From positions 2,108,001-2,172,000 of the forward strand of contig NZ_JACGWV010000001.1 in assembly GCF_014137995.1 (NCBI RefSeq): a stretch of DNA of 64,000 nucleotides, read 5' to 3'. The position numbers and the translations under genes are program-made. The notes beneath the pieces are model-generated. The model was given only the letters and a program-made list of their open reading frames with translations. It was not told where the DNA came from and made no database searches. How positions within the stretch are numbered: the stretch's first letter is position 1; every line of letters starts with the position of its first letter. Source of the DNA: Promicromonospora sukumoe (GTDB taxonomy: Bacteria > Actinomycetota > Actinomycetes > Actinomycetales > Cellulomonadaceae). Positions 50,845-64,000 of the stretch are shown here, piece by piece.

Positions 50845-51435
50845 GTGACCTGGGAGACCTTGAACTACCTCGACGGATGGCAGTGGGTCGCTGCTGCCGC
50901 GACCTGGCTGGTCACGCTGGCGCTCAGCGTGATCGTGGGCTCGTGGGTCGTGCCCTGGGTGCTGCGACGCGCGGGGCGGGGAGACCTGCCGTGGGCGCGG
51001 TACAAGCCGCCCGTCTACCCGCAGGCCGTGGAGCCGGGCGAGGCCGCATCGGGTGAGGGCGCCTCGGGCAAGGCCGCCGAAGGCACCGAGGCCGAGCCTG
51101 CCAAGGGCGAGAAGAACGAGAAGGGCTCGGGCGGCCTCGTGCCCGACGGCGAGGAGTCGCCGACCGGAACGATGCACCCGGACGCCGTCGCGATCCTGCG
51201 GGGCGGCGCGTGGCTCGGGGTGCTGGAGCGCCTGGCGATCACGGGCTCGCTGCTGGCCGGCTACCCGTACGGCATCGCGATCGTGATCGCGATCAAGGGC
51301 CTGGGCCGCTATGCCGAGCTGCGTGACCAGCCCGTCGCGTCCGAGCGGTTCGTCGTGGGTACGCTCGCGTCGCTGATCTGGTCGGTCGCGACCGGTCTGC
51401 TCGGGCTCATCGTGCTCAATGCGCTCGTGCTCTGA
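50845..51435 (+). CDS. Membrane protein paired with the SatD-like gene
   Basis: 196 residues. An N-terminal membrane helix (WVAAAATWLVTLALSVIVGSWVVPWVLRR) is followed by a charged Glu/Lys/Gly-rich loop of about 60 residues (GEGASGKAAEGTEAEPAKGEKNEKG). The C-terminal half has two or three more helices (GVLERLAITGSLLAGYPYGIAIVIAIKGLGRYAEL, ASLIWSVATGLLGLIVLNALVL). The ALVL end and GRYAELRD motif are typical of proteins beside SatD-like regulators. GTG 50845 has GAGGGGAA upstream. Function unknown. Confidence 0.75.
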   Translation: MTWETLNYLDGWQWVAAAATWLVTLALSVIVGSWVVPWVLRRAGRGDLPWARYKPPVYPQAVEPGEAASGEGASGKAAEGTEAEPAKGEKNEKGSGGLVPDGEESPTGTMHPDAVAILRGGAWLGVLERLAITGSLLAGYPYGIAIVIAIKGLGRYAELRDQPVASERFVVGTLASLIWSVATGLLGLIVLNALVL

Positions 51436-51444
51436 CCGGTCCGT

Positions 51445-51450
51445 TAGACT
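51445..51450 (+). promoter_or_regulatory. Possible efp -10 element
   Basis: TAGACT lies about 100 nt before efp; no clear -35 is present. A leader of about 90 nt would follow. Confidence 0.35.
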
Positions 51451-51549
51451 TGACCGCTGCTGCTTGACACATCGCTTGATCACCCCAGCCGTCGGCCTCT
51501 TGTCGGCGTGCCCCGGGGTACACCCTTCACCCGACACAGGAAGACGAAC

Positions 51550-52113
51550 GTGGCTACCTCCAACGACATCAAGAACGGCACTGTGCTCCGCATCGACGGC
51601 AACCTCTGGTCGGTCATCGAGTTCCAGCATGTCAAGCCGGGCAAGGGTGGAGCGTTCGTCCGGACGAAGATGAAGAACGTCCTCTCCGGCAAGGTCGTCG
51701 ACAAGACGTTCAACGCGGGCATCAAGGTCGAGACGGCCAACGTGGACCGTCGCGACTTCCAGTACCTGTACATGGACGGCGAGGACTTCGTCTTCATGGA
51801 CAACGACACGTACGACCAGATCAACGTGTCGGCAGCGACCGTGGGCGACGCGAAGGACTACATGCTCGAGGGCATGAGCGTCATGCTCGCGTCGAACGAC
51901 GGCACCCCGCTCTACATCGAGCTGCCGGCGTCCGTCGTCCTGGAGATCACCTACACCGAGCCGGGCCTGCAGGGCGACCGCTCCACGGGTGGCACCAAGC
52001 CGGCGACCCTCGAGACGGGCGCGGAGATCCAGGTCCCGCTGTTCCTCGAGCAGGGCGTCAAGGTCAAGGTCGACACCCGCACGGGCGACTACCTCGGTCG
52101 CGTCTCCGACTGA
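51550..52113 (+). CDS. efp: Elongation factor P
   Basis: 187 residues, normal length. It binds ribosomes stalled at polyproline stretches and promotes peptide bond formation. The three beta-barrel domains are complete; the loop that reaches the peptidyl-transferase centre reads [12 protein letters not shown] with Lys32 at its tip. The C terminus [19 protein letters not shown] is conserved. No modification genes (epmA, earP) are in the window. GTG 51550 is preceded by AGGAAG. nusB follows, as usual in Actinobacteria. Confidence 0.97.
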   Translation: MATSNDIKNGTVLRIDGNLWSVIEFQHVKPGKGGAFVRTKMKNVLSGKVVDKTFNAGIKVETANVDRRDFQYLYMDGEDFVFMDNDTYDQINVSAATVGDAKDYMLEGMSVMLASNDGTPLYIELPASVVLEITYTEPGLQGDRSTGGTKPATLETGAEIQVPLFLEQGVKVKVDTRTGDYLGRVSD

Positions 52114-52151
52114 TCCACTCGCGGCGGGCCCGTCCCGGGTCCGCCGCACCG

Positions 52152-52219
52152 CAGTTCAGCAGCTGAGCCAGTTCAGTGGTCGTGCCAGTTCGGCAGCCGA
52201 GCCGGTTCAGCAGTCGAGT
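52152..52219. repeat. Four 17-nt tandem repeats between efp and nusB
   Basis: Degenerate units beginning CAGTTCAGCAGCTGAGC at 52152, 52169, 52186 and 52203. The fourth ends just before the nusB ribosome-binding region. Non-coding; each unit can form a small CAGC/GCTG hairpin. Confidence 0.8.
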
Positions 52220-52238
52220 TTCGTAGCAGAGAGAGACC

Positions 52239-52655
52239 ATGGGCGCACGCACCAAGGCGCGCAAGCGCGCCGCCGACATCCTCTTCGAGGCGGAGCAGCG
52301 CGGCATCGACCCGCTGAAGCTCCTCGCCGACCGTGTGGCCGTGCCGCACACCGAGGCCGCCGTGCCGCAGTACACGGTCGACATCGTGGAGGGCGTGGTC
52401 GCGCACCGCGACCGCATCGACGAGGTGCTGGAGACGTACTCCCAGGGCTGGACCCTGGACCGCATGCCCGCCGTCGACCGCGCGCTGCTGCGGATCGGCT
52501 CCTGGGAGGTCCTCTTCAACGACGACGTGCCCGACGCCGTCGCGCTCGACGAGGCGGTCGACCTCGCGGGCGACCTGTCGACGGACGACTCCCCGGCCTT
52601 CGTGAACGGCCTCCTCGGCCGGGTCAAGGACCTGAAGCCGACTCTGCTTGCGTGA
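52239..52655 (+). CDS. nusB: Transcription antitermination factor NusB
   Basis: 138 residues, normal length. With NusE (S10), NusB binds boxA RNA and prevents premature termination in rRNA operons. Motifs: RTKARKRAADILFEAEQRG (Arg-rich RNA-binding helix), TLDRMPAVDRALLRIGSWEVLF and DEAVDLAGDLSTDDSPAFVNGLLGRV. ATG 52239 has AGAGAGAG upstream. The 19-nt direct repeat at 52647-52684 overlaps its stop codon. Confidence 0.96.
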   Translation: MGARTKARKRAADILFEAEQRGIDPLKLLADRVAVPHTEAAVPQYTVDIVEGVVAHRDRIDEVLETYSQGWTLDRMPAVDRALLRIGSWEVLFNDDVPDAVALDEAVDLAGDLSTDDSPAFVNGLLGRVKDLKPTLLA

Positions 52656-52684
52656 CACGGCTGGGCTTGCGTGACACGGCTGGC
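52647..52684. repeat. 19-nt direct repeat pair at the nusB 3' end
   Basis: CTTGCGTGACACGGCTGGG is repeated (52647-52665 and 52666-52684, last base differs). The first copy contains the nusB stop codon. Confidence 0.75.
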
Positions 52685-52748
52685 GTGACGCACGCGGACG
52701 CGTCAGCGCGAGCGAACGCATGACAGCCGGCGCAACCCGGCACGCACT

Positions 52749-53966
52749 GTGAGCACCGGTCCCGGCGCCCGACGGTTCGACGAGCGACGTCTGCTCGTCG
52801 CCCTGTTCGGCGCCGGGACCGCTGCGTTCGCGCAGCTCTACTCGCCGCAGTCCGTCCTGCCCGACGCCGCCCGCGAGCTCGCGACGTCGGCGTCCGCCAC
52901 GTCGCTCCTGGTCTCCGCCGCGACCCTGGGCCTGGCGGTCGGCGTGGTGCCCTGGGCCTGGGTGGCCGACCGCGTCGGCCGGGTGCGCGCGATGACCGTG
53001 GCGATGCTCGGCGCCACCGCCGTCGGGCTCGCGGTGCCGTTCGCGCCGTCGTTCGAGCTGCTCGTTGCAGGGCGCGCCGTCGAGGGGCTGTTCGTCGCGG
53101 GCGTGCCCGCCGTCGCGATGGCGTACCTGACGGAGATGCTGATCGACGCGGGCGCCACGGCGATGGTGCCGCGCGCCGCCGGGACGTACGTGGCCGGGAC
53201 GTCGATGGGCGGGCTGCTGGGCCGGCTGGTCTCGGGCGGTGTCGCCGAGCTGTTCGGCTGGCGCGCCGGCGTGGGCGCCGTCGCGGCGGCGTGTTTGATC
53301 GCGACCGCGGTGTTCGTCTGGCTGGCGCCCCGGGACCGCGGGCCGCGTCCCGGCGCGACGGGTCACCCCGACACGTCGGGCGCCGCGCCAGGCCGTGCCG
53401 GACGGCTCCGCGCGCTGCTCAGCCCGCGCCTGCTCGTGCTGGACGCCCAGGGGCTGCTGCTCATGGGCGGCTTCGTCGCGATCTACAACTACCTGGGCTT
53501 CCGCCTGACCGACGCCCCCGTCGGCCTCTCGTCCGGCGTGGTGAGCCTCGTGTTCCTCGCCTACCTCGCCGGGACGTGGTCGTCGGCCCGGACGGGGCGG
53601 CTCGTGGTGCGCCACGGGCGCCGCCGGGTGCTGATCGTCTCGGCGGGTGTGATGGCGCTGGGCGTGGTGGCCACGCTGTCGGCCTGGCTCCCGCTCGTGC
53701 TCGCGGGGCTGGTCGTGCTGACCGCCGGGTTCTTCGGCGCGCACGCCGTGGCCAGCGGGTGGACGCCGGTCGCCGCGCCCCAGGCGCGGACCCAGGCGGC
53801 GGCCGTCTACAACCTGGCCTACTACGCGGGGTCGAGCCTGTTCGGCTGGCTCGGCGGGGTCGCGTTCGCCCTGGCGGGCTGGCCGGGGACGGTCGCGATG
53901 GTGCTCGCCCTGGTCGTGGTCGCGGCGGGCCTGGCGGCAGCGGTGCTGCGGGACCAGCGGGCCTAG
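52749..53966 (+). CDS. MFS transporter
   Basis: 405 residues with 12 predicted helices. The start YSPQSVLPDAARELATSASATSLLVSAATLGLAVG, WVADRVGRVRAMTVAML and GRAVEGLFVAGVPAVAMAYLTEM resemble YnfM/AraJ-like efflux permeases. Substrate unknown. Start GTG 52749 has no Shine-Dalgarno sequence. It lies between nusB and an ArsR/SRPBCC pair and interrupts the usual nusB-pyrR order. Confidence 0.85.
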   Translation: MSTGPGARRFDERRLLVALFGAGTAAFAQLYSPQSVLPDAARELATSASATSLLVSAATLGLAVGVVPWAWVADRVGRVRAMTVAMLGATAVGLAVPFAPSFELLVAGRAVEGLFVAGVPAVAMAYLTEMLIDAGATAMVPRAAGTYVAGTSMGGLLGRLVSGGVAELFGWRAGVGAVAAACLIATAVFVWLAPRDRGPRPGATGHPDTSGAAPGRAGRLRALLSPRLLVLDAQGLLLMGGFVAIYNYLGFRLTDAPVGLSSGVVSLVFLAYLAGTWSSARTGRLVVRHGRRRVLIVSAGVMALGVVATLSAWLPLVLAGLVVLTAGFFGAHAVASGWTPVAAPQARTQAAAVYNLAYYAGSSLFGWLGGVAFALAGWPGTVAMVLALVVVAAGLAAAVLRDQRA

Positions 53967-53976
53967 CGAAACTTAC

Positions 53977-54039
53977 GCAACCGAAGGGTTGCACATCGAG
54001 CGTCACGGGTGCATCGTGGATGTGCAACCAAAAGGTTGC
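53977..54039. promoter_or_regulatory. Twin GCAACC-n4-GGTTGC operators
   Basis: GCAACC-gaag-GGTTGC (53977-53992) and GCAACC-aaaa-GGTTGC (54024-54039) are perfect dyads 47 bp apart, just upstream of the SRPBCC/ArsR pair. They are strong candidates for the ArsR-type regulator encoded in the pair. Confidence 0.7.
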
Positions 54040-54067
54040 GCTTGTCGGTCCCAACCCGGAGGACACC

Positions 54068-54541
54068 ATGACCACCACCCAGCCCCGCGCCAGCGTCGAC
54101 CTCGACGCGCGCTCGGTCACGCGCACCGTGCGGGTCGCCGCCGGAGCGAACGCCGTCTGGCGCGCACTGTCCGAGCCCGAGCACGTCGCCGGCTGGTTCG
54201 GCGACGGCTGCGAGACCGACGACGGCGGCCCGCTCGCCGCCGGCACGCGGGGCCGGCTGCACTTCGAGGGCTACGGCTGGTTCGCCTTCGAGGTCACCCG
54301 GGCGGAGCCTGGCCGCGTGCTCGCGTACCGCTGGGGCCAGTCCGCGGAGGAGCCGGAGCGCATGACCGAGGCCACCTTCACCCTGGAGCCCGACGGCGAC
54401 GGCACCTACCTCACCGTCCACGAGACCGGCTTCACCGGCGACACCGACGACGCCGTTCGCGCCGCCCTGGAGGGCAACCGCGAGGGTTGGGACGGCGAGC
54501 TGGACGAGCTCGTCGAGTACGTCGAGTCGCGCGCGTGGTGA
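54068..54541 (+). CDS. SRPBCC (AHSA1-like) domain protein
   Basis: 157 residues. START/Bet v1-like fold with an AHSA1 pattern: VTRTVRVAAGANAVWRALSEPEHVAGWFGDG, GRLHFEGYGWFAFEVTRAEPGRVLAYRWG, TFTLEPDGDGTYLTVHETGF and GWDGELDELVEYVESRAW. These proteins bind hydrophobic ligands. Function unknown. GGAGG precedes ATG 54068. The stop overlaps the ArsR start by 4 nt (GTGA), an arrangement common in Actinobacteria. Confidence 0.9.
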   Translation: MTTTQPRASVDLDARSVTRTVRVAAGANAVWRALSEPEHVAGWFGDGCETDDGGPLAAGTRGRLHFEGYGWFAFEVTRAEPGRVLAYRWGQSAEEPERMTEATFTLEPDGDGTYLTVHETGFTGDTDDAVRAALEGNREGWDGELDELVEYVESRAW

Positions 54542-54945
54542 CGTCGCCCTCCCCGGTCGCCGCGTTCGCCGCGCTCGGCGACGAGACCCGCTGGGCCGTG
54601 CTCGAGGCGCTGGCGGGCACGGACCTCGCCGGCAGCACAGCCCCCGCCGGCAGCACAGCCCCCACCGGCAGCACAGCCCTCGCGGACGGCAACGACAGAG
54701 CCGGCCTCACCGCCTCCGCCCTCGCCGCGCGCCTGCCCGTGACGCGGCAGGCGATCGCCAAGCACCTCGCCTTGCTGGAGGCCGCGGGGCTCGTCGAGTC
54801 GTGGGTCGTGGGCCGGGAGCGGCGGTACCGCGCGCTCGGCGCGGAGCTGACGGCACTGGGCCGCCGGCTGGAGCGGATCGGGGACGCGTGGGAGGCGCGC
54901 CTGGGCCGCATCGCCGGCATCGCGGAGCGCCTGGAGCGCGGCTGA
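54538..54945 (+). CDS. ArsR-family transcriptional regulator
   Basis: 135 residues. Winged helix with FAALGDETRWAVLEALA, LTASALAARLPVTRQAIAKHLALLEAAGLVESWVVGRERRYRAL. The metal-binding Cys motif ELCVC is absent, so it is not a metal sensor. Between the first two helices there is a 25-residue insertion (AGSTAP repeated three times, then ADGNDRAG), which enlarges a normally short loop. It is translationally coupled to the SRPBCC gene and probably controls the pair through the twin GCAACC dyads. Confidence 0.88.
   Translation: MTSPSPVAAFAALGDETRWAVLEALAGTDLAGSTAPAGSTAPTGSTALADGNDRAGLTASALAARLPVTRQAIAKHLALLEAAGLVESWVVGRERRYRALGAELTALGRRLERIGDAWEARLGRIAGIAERLERG
54628..54681 (+). repeat. In-frame 18-nt repeat array in the ArsR gene
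   Basis: Three units of GCCGGCAGCACAGCCCCC (54628, 54646, 54664; last unit degenerate) encode AGSTAP repeats. Confidence 0.8.
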
Positions 54946-55121
54946 CACTCGGCCGGCTCGGGCTGGCGACGGGGCCGACGACGGGCTCACCTGCGTGGTC
55001 CGCGCCGGACCACCGCCCCCGCCGCCGGGACGGACGCGCACACGTCGGACGACCGACGCCGATGTGAGCAACGCCCCTTCCGGCGGCGGTGGCCTCGGCG
55101 TCGGGCGCAGGTACGGCGCGT
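54946..55121. other. Region between the ArsR gene and pyr promoter
   Basis: 176 bp without a convincing gene or structure. It is GC-rich with CGGCCGG-type words. Confidence 0.4.
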
Positions 55122-55127
55122 TAAGGT
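55122..55127 (+). promoter_or_regulatory. pyr operon -10 element
   Basis: TAAGGT is a fair -10 hexamer 58 nt before pyrR. Transcription from about 55134 would include the whole PyrR-binding hairpin. The -35 is weak. Confidence 0.45.
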
Positions 55128-55131
55128 GGTG

Positions 55132-56868
<1,737 letters not shown>

Positions 56869-56872
<4 letters not shown>

Positions 56873-58230
56873 GCACCCCTTCAACCACGACCTACGTCCT
56901 GCGTGGGGTGCGTCCCTACGGCACGGACCCGGTCGACGTCGTGCTCGCGGACGGCGTGGTCGCCGCGATCGGCGCGCCGGGGACGGTCGAGGTGCCCGAC
57001 GGCGCGCACGAGGTCGGTGGCGACAGCGGTAGCGACGAGGGCCTGGTGCTGCTGCCCGGCCTCGTCGACCTGCACACCCACCTGCGCGAGCCGGGCCGCG
57101 AGGACGCCGAGACGGTGTTCTCCGGCACCCGGGCCGCCGCCGCGGGCGGGTTCACGGCCGTGCACGCGATGGCCAACACGACGCCGACGCAGGACACCGC
57201 GGGCGTCGTCGAGCAGGTGCACCGGCTGGGCGAGCAGGCCGGCTGGGTGGACGTGCACCCCGTCGGCGCCGTCACGGTGGGCCTGGGCGGCGAGAAGCTC
57301 GCCGAGCTGGGCGCGATGGCCGACTCCGCCGCCCGCGTTCGGGTCTTCTCCGACGACGGCAAGTGCGTGCACGACCCGGTGCTCATGCGCCGCGCGCTGG
57401 AGTACGTCAAGGCGTTCGACGGCGTCGTCGCGCAGCACGCGCAGGAGCCGCGCCTGACCGAGGGCGCGCAGATGAACGAGGGCGTCGTCTCCGCGCAGAT
57501 CGGCCTGACGGGCTGGCCCGCCGTGGCCGAGGAGTCGATCATCGCCCGCGACGTGCTGCTGGCCGAGCACGTCGGCTCGCGCCTGCACGTCTGCCACCTG
57601 TCCACCGCCGGCTCGGTGGAGATCATCCGCTGGGCCAAGGGCCGCGGCATCGACGTCACCGCCGAGGTCACGCCCCACCACCTGGTGCTCACGGACGAGC
57701 TGGCCCGCGAGTACGACCCGGTGTTCAAGGTGAACCCGCCGCTGCGCACCGCCAAGGACGTCGAGGCGGTCCGCGAGGGCCTGGCCGACGGCACCATCGA
57801 CATCGTCGCCACCGACCACGCCCCGCACCCGGTCGAGGACAAGGACTGCGAGTGGTCCTCGGCCGCGTTCGGCATGACCGGCCTGGAGACGGCGCTGTCC
57901 GTCGTGCAGCAGACCATGGTCGACACCGGCCGTCTGACCTGGGCCGACGTCGCCCGCGTGCTCTCGGAGAACCCCGCGCGCATCGGCCGGATCAGTGCCA
58001 CGCAGGGCCGGCCGATCGCCGTCGGCGAGCCCGCCAACCTGACCCTCGTCGACCCGGCCGCCACGCGCGCGGTCGACGGCGCCGCCCAGGTCACCGCCAG
58101 CGCCAACACCCCGTTCCAGGGCATGGAGCTGCCGGGCCGCGTGGTCGCGACGTTCCTCCGGGGCCGGGCGACCGTCCTGGACGGCGCGCCCGTCGACAGC
58201 ACCTCCACCCTCGAAGGAGCCACCCGATGA
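56869..58230 (+). CDS. pyrC: Dihydroorotase
   Basis: 453 residues, type I dihydroorotase. It cyclises carbamoyl aspartate to dihydroorotate. Metal motif [22 protein letters not shown], then [47 protein letters not shown] and [17 protein letters not shown]-terminal beta part ([20 protein letters not shown]) is complete. GTG 56869 overlaps pyrB by 4 nt. Confidence 0.96.
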
Positions 58231-58811
58231 AGATCCTCTCCATCGCCCTGCTGGTCGTCCTGGCGGTCTTCCTCGTGCTGTTCGTGACCCTCATCGGCCG
58301 ACGGCGGCTCGCGCAGCGCACCACCACGGTCGTGCCGGTGCCGCCGCTGCCCACCCAGACTCCCGGCGACGTGCGCTTCGGCCCCGTCGAGGCCGTCTAC
58401 GTCTCGACGACGCTGCACGGCGACTGGCTCGCCCGCGTCGGCGCGCACGGCCTGGGCGACCGCTCGCACGCGGCCGTCACCGTTCATGACAGCGGCGTCC
58501 TGATCGAGCGCGACGGCGCCGACGACCTCTGGGTCCCCGTCGAGACGATCCGCAGCGCCGGCCTCGCGCCGGGCATGGCCGGCAAGTACGTCGGCACGGA
58601 CGGGCTCGTAGTCCTCACGTGGGCCGTCCCGGAGGCCGACGGCGTCGCGCCCGCCCTGGTCGACACCGGCCTGCGCACCCGGCGGGCGGAGGACCGCGGC
58701 GCCCTCGTCGACGCCGTCCACCACCTGCTCGCCGCGACCCAGCAGACCCAGCAGCACCCCGAACAGCAGTACCCGCACCAGCAGTACCCGCACCAGCAGG
58801 AGGCCCGGTGA
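58227..58811 (+). CDS. Membrane-anchored PH-like protein of the pyr operon
   Basis: 194 residues. One N-terminal membrane helix (about 3-25, [22 protein letters not shown]) is followed by a PH-like soluble domain ([56 protein letters not shown]). Such genes are regularly found between pyrC and carA in Actinobacteria; function unknown. The C terminus has [12 protein letters not shown], encoded by two 15-nt repeats. ATGA overlap with pyrC and GTGA overlap with carA, so it is translated with both. Confidence 0.8.
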   Translation: MKILSIALLVVLAVFLVLFVTLIGRRRLAQRTTTVVPVPPLPTQTPGDVRFGPVEAVYVSTTLHGDWLARVGAHGLGDRSHAAVTVHDSGVLIERDGADDLWVPVETIRSAGLAPGMAGKYVGTDGLVVLTWAVPEADGVAPALVDTGLRTRRAEDRGALVDAVHHLLAATQQTQQHPEQQYPHQQYPHQQEAR

Positions 58812-60159
58812 CCATCCCGATGACGTCCGCAGACACGTCCGCCCCGACGTCCGCCCCTACGTCGCCCCAGACGTCCACCCGATCCGCAGCGCTGGTCCTC
58901 GAGGACGGCACCACGTTCCGCGGCCGCGCGTACGGCGCCGCGGGCACGACGTTCGGCGAGATCGTGTTCTCCACCGGCATGACCGGGTACCAGGAGACGC
59001 TGACCGACCCGTCGTACCACCGGCAGATCGTCGTCATGACGGCGCCCCACGTCGGCAACACCGGCGTGAACGACGAAGACCCCGAGTCGGGCCGCATCTG
59101 GGTCTCGGGCTACGTGGTGCGCGACCCCGCGCGCCGGGTCTCGAACTGGCGCGCGCAGCGCTCCCTCGGCGAGGAGCTCGCCGCGCAGGGCGTCGTCGGC
59201 ATCTCCGACATCGACACCCGCGCCCTGACTCGCCGCCTGCGCGAGGAGGGCACGATGCGCGCCGGGATCTTCTCCGGCGACGACCTGGAGCGCGGCGGCT
59301 ACCCGCGTCCCGTCGAGGAGCTCGTGGCCGAGGTGCAGGCGTCCCCGCAGATGAAGGGCGCGAACCTCGCCGGCGAGGTCTCCACGAAGGAGGCCTACAC
59401 GGTCGAGCCGTCCGGCGAGTGGCTGGAGAACAACCCCGGGCAGACCCCGGTCGCGACGGTCGTCGCGGTGGACCTGGGCATCAAGGCGATGACGCCGGCG
59501 CGGCTGGCCGAGCGCGGCGTGCGCGTCGTCGTCGTGCCGCAGTCCTCGACGATCGACGACGTGCTGGCCGCCTTCGCGGACCTGCCCGACGACGCCCCCC
59601 GCGGCGTCTTCTTCTCCAACGGCCCGGGGGACCCGGGCGCCGCCGGCCACGAGGTCGAGCTGCTGCGCGCGGTCCTGGACCGCGGCATCCCGTTCTTCGG
59701 CATCTGCTTCGGCAACCAGCTCCTCGGCCGGGCCCTCGGCTACGGCACGTACAAGCTCGGCTACGGCCACCGCGGCATCAACCAGCCCGTGCTCGACCGC
59801 ACGACCGGCAAGGTCGAGGTCACCGCGCACAACCACGGCTTCGCGGTCGACGCGCCCGTGTTCGCCGAGGACGGCTCGCCCGCGATCTCCGACGCCCCGC
59901 ACGACGGCGGCCGCTACGGCCGCGTCGTCGTGTCCCACGTGGGCCTGAACGACCAGGTCGTCGAGGGGCTGACCTGCCTCGACGTCCCCGCCTTCTCGGT
60001 GCAGTACCACCCTGAGGCGGCCGCCGGCCCGCACGACGCCGCGTACCTGTTCGACCGCTTCGTCGGCCTCCTGACGAACCCGGCGGCCTGGCCGCCGGCC
60101 CTGAAGGCGCACAGCACGACCCAGAACACGACCCAGAACGACACCGAGGAGAACCACTG

Positions 60160-60160
<1 letters not shown>
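58808..60160 (+). CDS. carA: Carbamoyl-phosphate synthase small chain
   Basis: 450 residues, longer than the usual 375-400. It supplies ammonia from glutamine to CarB. A Ser/Thr/Ala/Pro-rich N-terminal extension ([20 protein letters not shown]) precedes the CPSase small-chain domain ([33 protein letters not shown]). The amidotransferase has [16 protein letters not shown] with Cys300, HNHGFAVD and the His-Glu of [11 protein letters not shown]. The C-terminal tail [14 protein letters not shown] has a 12-nt repeat. GTG 58808 overlaps the upstream gene by 4 nt; the stop overlaps carB by 1 nt (TGATG). Confidence 0.96.
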
Positions 60161-63554
<3,394 letters not shown>

Positions 63555-63558
<4 letters not shown>

Positions 63559-64000
63559 CCGCGACTCCTGGTGGCGGTGTCACGCCGTTCGGCGCCCGGC
63601 TGGCCGCCGCCATGGACGAGCACGGGCCGCTGTGCGTGGGCATCGACCCGCACGCGTCGCTCCTGCACGCCTGGGGCCTGTCCGACGACGTCGCCGGCCT
63701 GCGGGAGTTCTCCCTGCGGGTCGTGGACGCGCTCGGGGGGAAGGTCGCGGCGTTCAAGCCGCAGGCCGCGTTCTTCGAACGGCACGGCTCGCGCGGTCTC
63801 GGGGTGCTGGAGGAGGTGATCGCGGCTGCGCGGGCGACCGGCTCCGGCGGCTCGGGCACGCTGACGATCGTCGACGCCAAGCGCGGCGACATCGGCTCCA
63901 CCATGGGCGCCTACGCCGAGGCGTTCCTGGCGGACGGCTCGCCCCTGGCCGGGGACGCCCTGACGGTGTCGCCGTACCTCGGGTTCGGCTCGCTGGACCC
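63555..64000 (+). CDS. pyrF: Orotidine 5'-phosphate decarboxylase (partial, runs off the window)
   Basis: At least 148 residues are present without a stop codon before the window ends. Type II OMP decarboxylase: [60 protein letters not shown] (catalytic Asp-Lys-Asp) and [18 protein letters not shown] 63555 overlaps carB by 4 nt, so it belongs to the same operon. Confidence 0.95.

Overview
The window is a high-GC chromosomal segment with dense, tightly packed genes. GTG starts and 4-bp stop/start overlaps are frequent. The gene order rarA-rpsD-alaS-ruvX-mltG-aroECKB and aroQ-efp-nusB-pyrRBC-carAB-pyrF points to an actinobacterium of the order Micrococcales, most like Cellulomonadaceae or Promicromonosporaceae. 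This is a judgement from gene order and protein character, not from a database search. No rRNA, tRNA, CRISPR array, transposase, integrase or prophage was seen.

Layout. (1) 0-17 kb is accessory: a TMEM175-like channel, an ArsB/NhaD-type transporter, HxlR and TetR regulators with operator dyads, a double RidA protein, and a secreted TAP-like hydrolase. Then comes a three-gene segment (5.9-8.8 kb) framed by two same-orientation copies of a long palindromic repeat; it encodes an AbiEii-like nucleotidyltransferase fused to an unknown N-terminal domain, plus two unknown proteins. It is followed by a Drr-type ABC exporter, a His-rich metalloprotease-like protein with a partner homologous to its C-terminal half, and two tandem AI-2E-family permeases. 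(2) 17-31 kb is conserved housekeeping: acetyltransferase, rarA, rpsD with a structured leader and terminator, two small membrane proteins, alaS, ruvX, two tandem mltG paralogues and aroE-aroC-aroK-aroB. (3) 31.4-49.3 kb is an 18-kb block of accessory genes between aroB and aroQ: cell-surface proteins, GDPD, hydrolase, TetR/SDR pair, lactate-oxidase-type flavoprotein, MFS permeases, SigJ-like sigma factor, DUF222/HNH protein, and a SoxR-type regulator with its quinone-reductase/efflux operon. (4) 49.3-64 kb returns to the core: aroQ, a SatD-like regulator with its membrane partner, efp, nusB, an MFS permease, an SRPBCC/ArsR pair, and the complete pyrimidine operon pyrR-pyrB-pyrC-orf-carA-carB-pyrF. 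pyrF runs off the end of the window.

Two themes run across the window. First, many genes have no Shine-Dalgarno sequence; instead a -10-like hexamer (TAnnnT or CAnnnT) sits 6-7 nt before the start codon, which suggests widespread leaderless transcripts. Second, intergenic spaces carry unusually long, near-perfect palindromes (arms of 23-35 bp), two of them in pairs that frame genes, and several coding regions carry in-frame 15- or 18-nt repeat arrays inside otherwise conserved enzymes.

Regulation is readable at several loci: a PyrR-binding RNA hairpin that pairs with the pyrR ribosome-binding site, a SoxR-like box inside the promoter of the reductase/efflux operon, paired dyads at two divergent TetR promoters, twin GCAACC dyads at the SRPBCC/ArsR pair, and a cluster of CTCAAG dyads over a clear leaderless promoter at the SatD-like gene.
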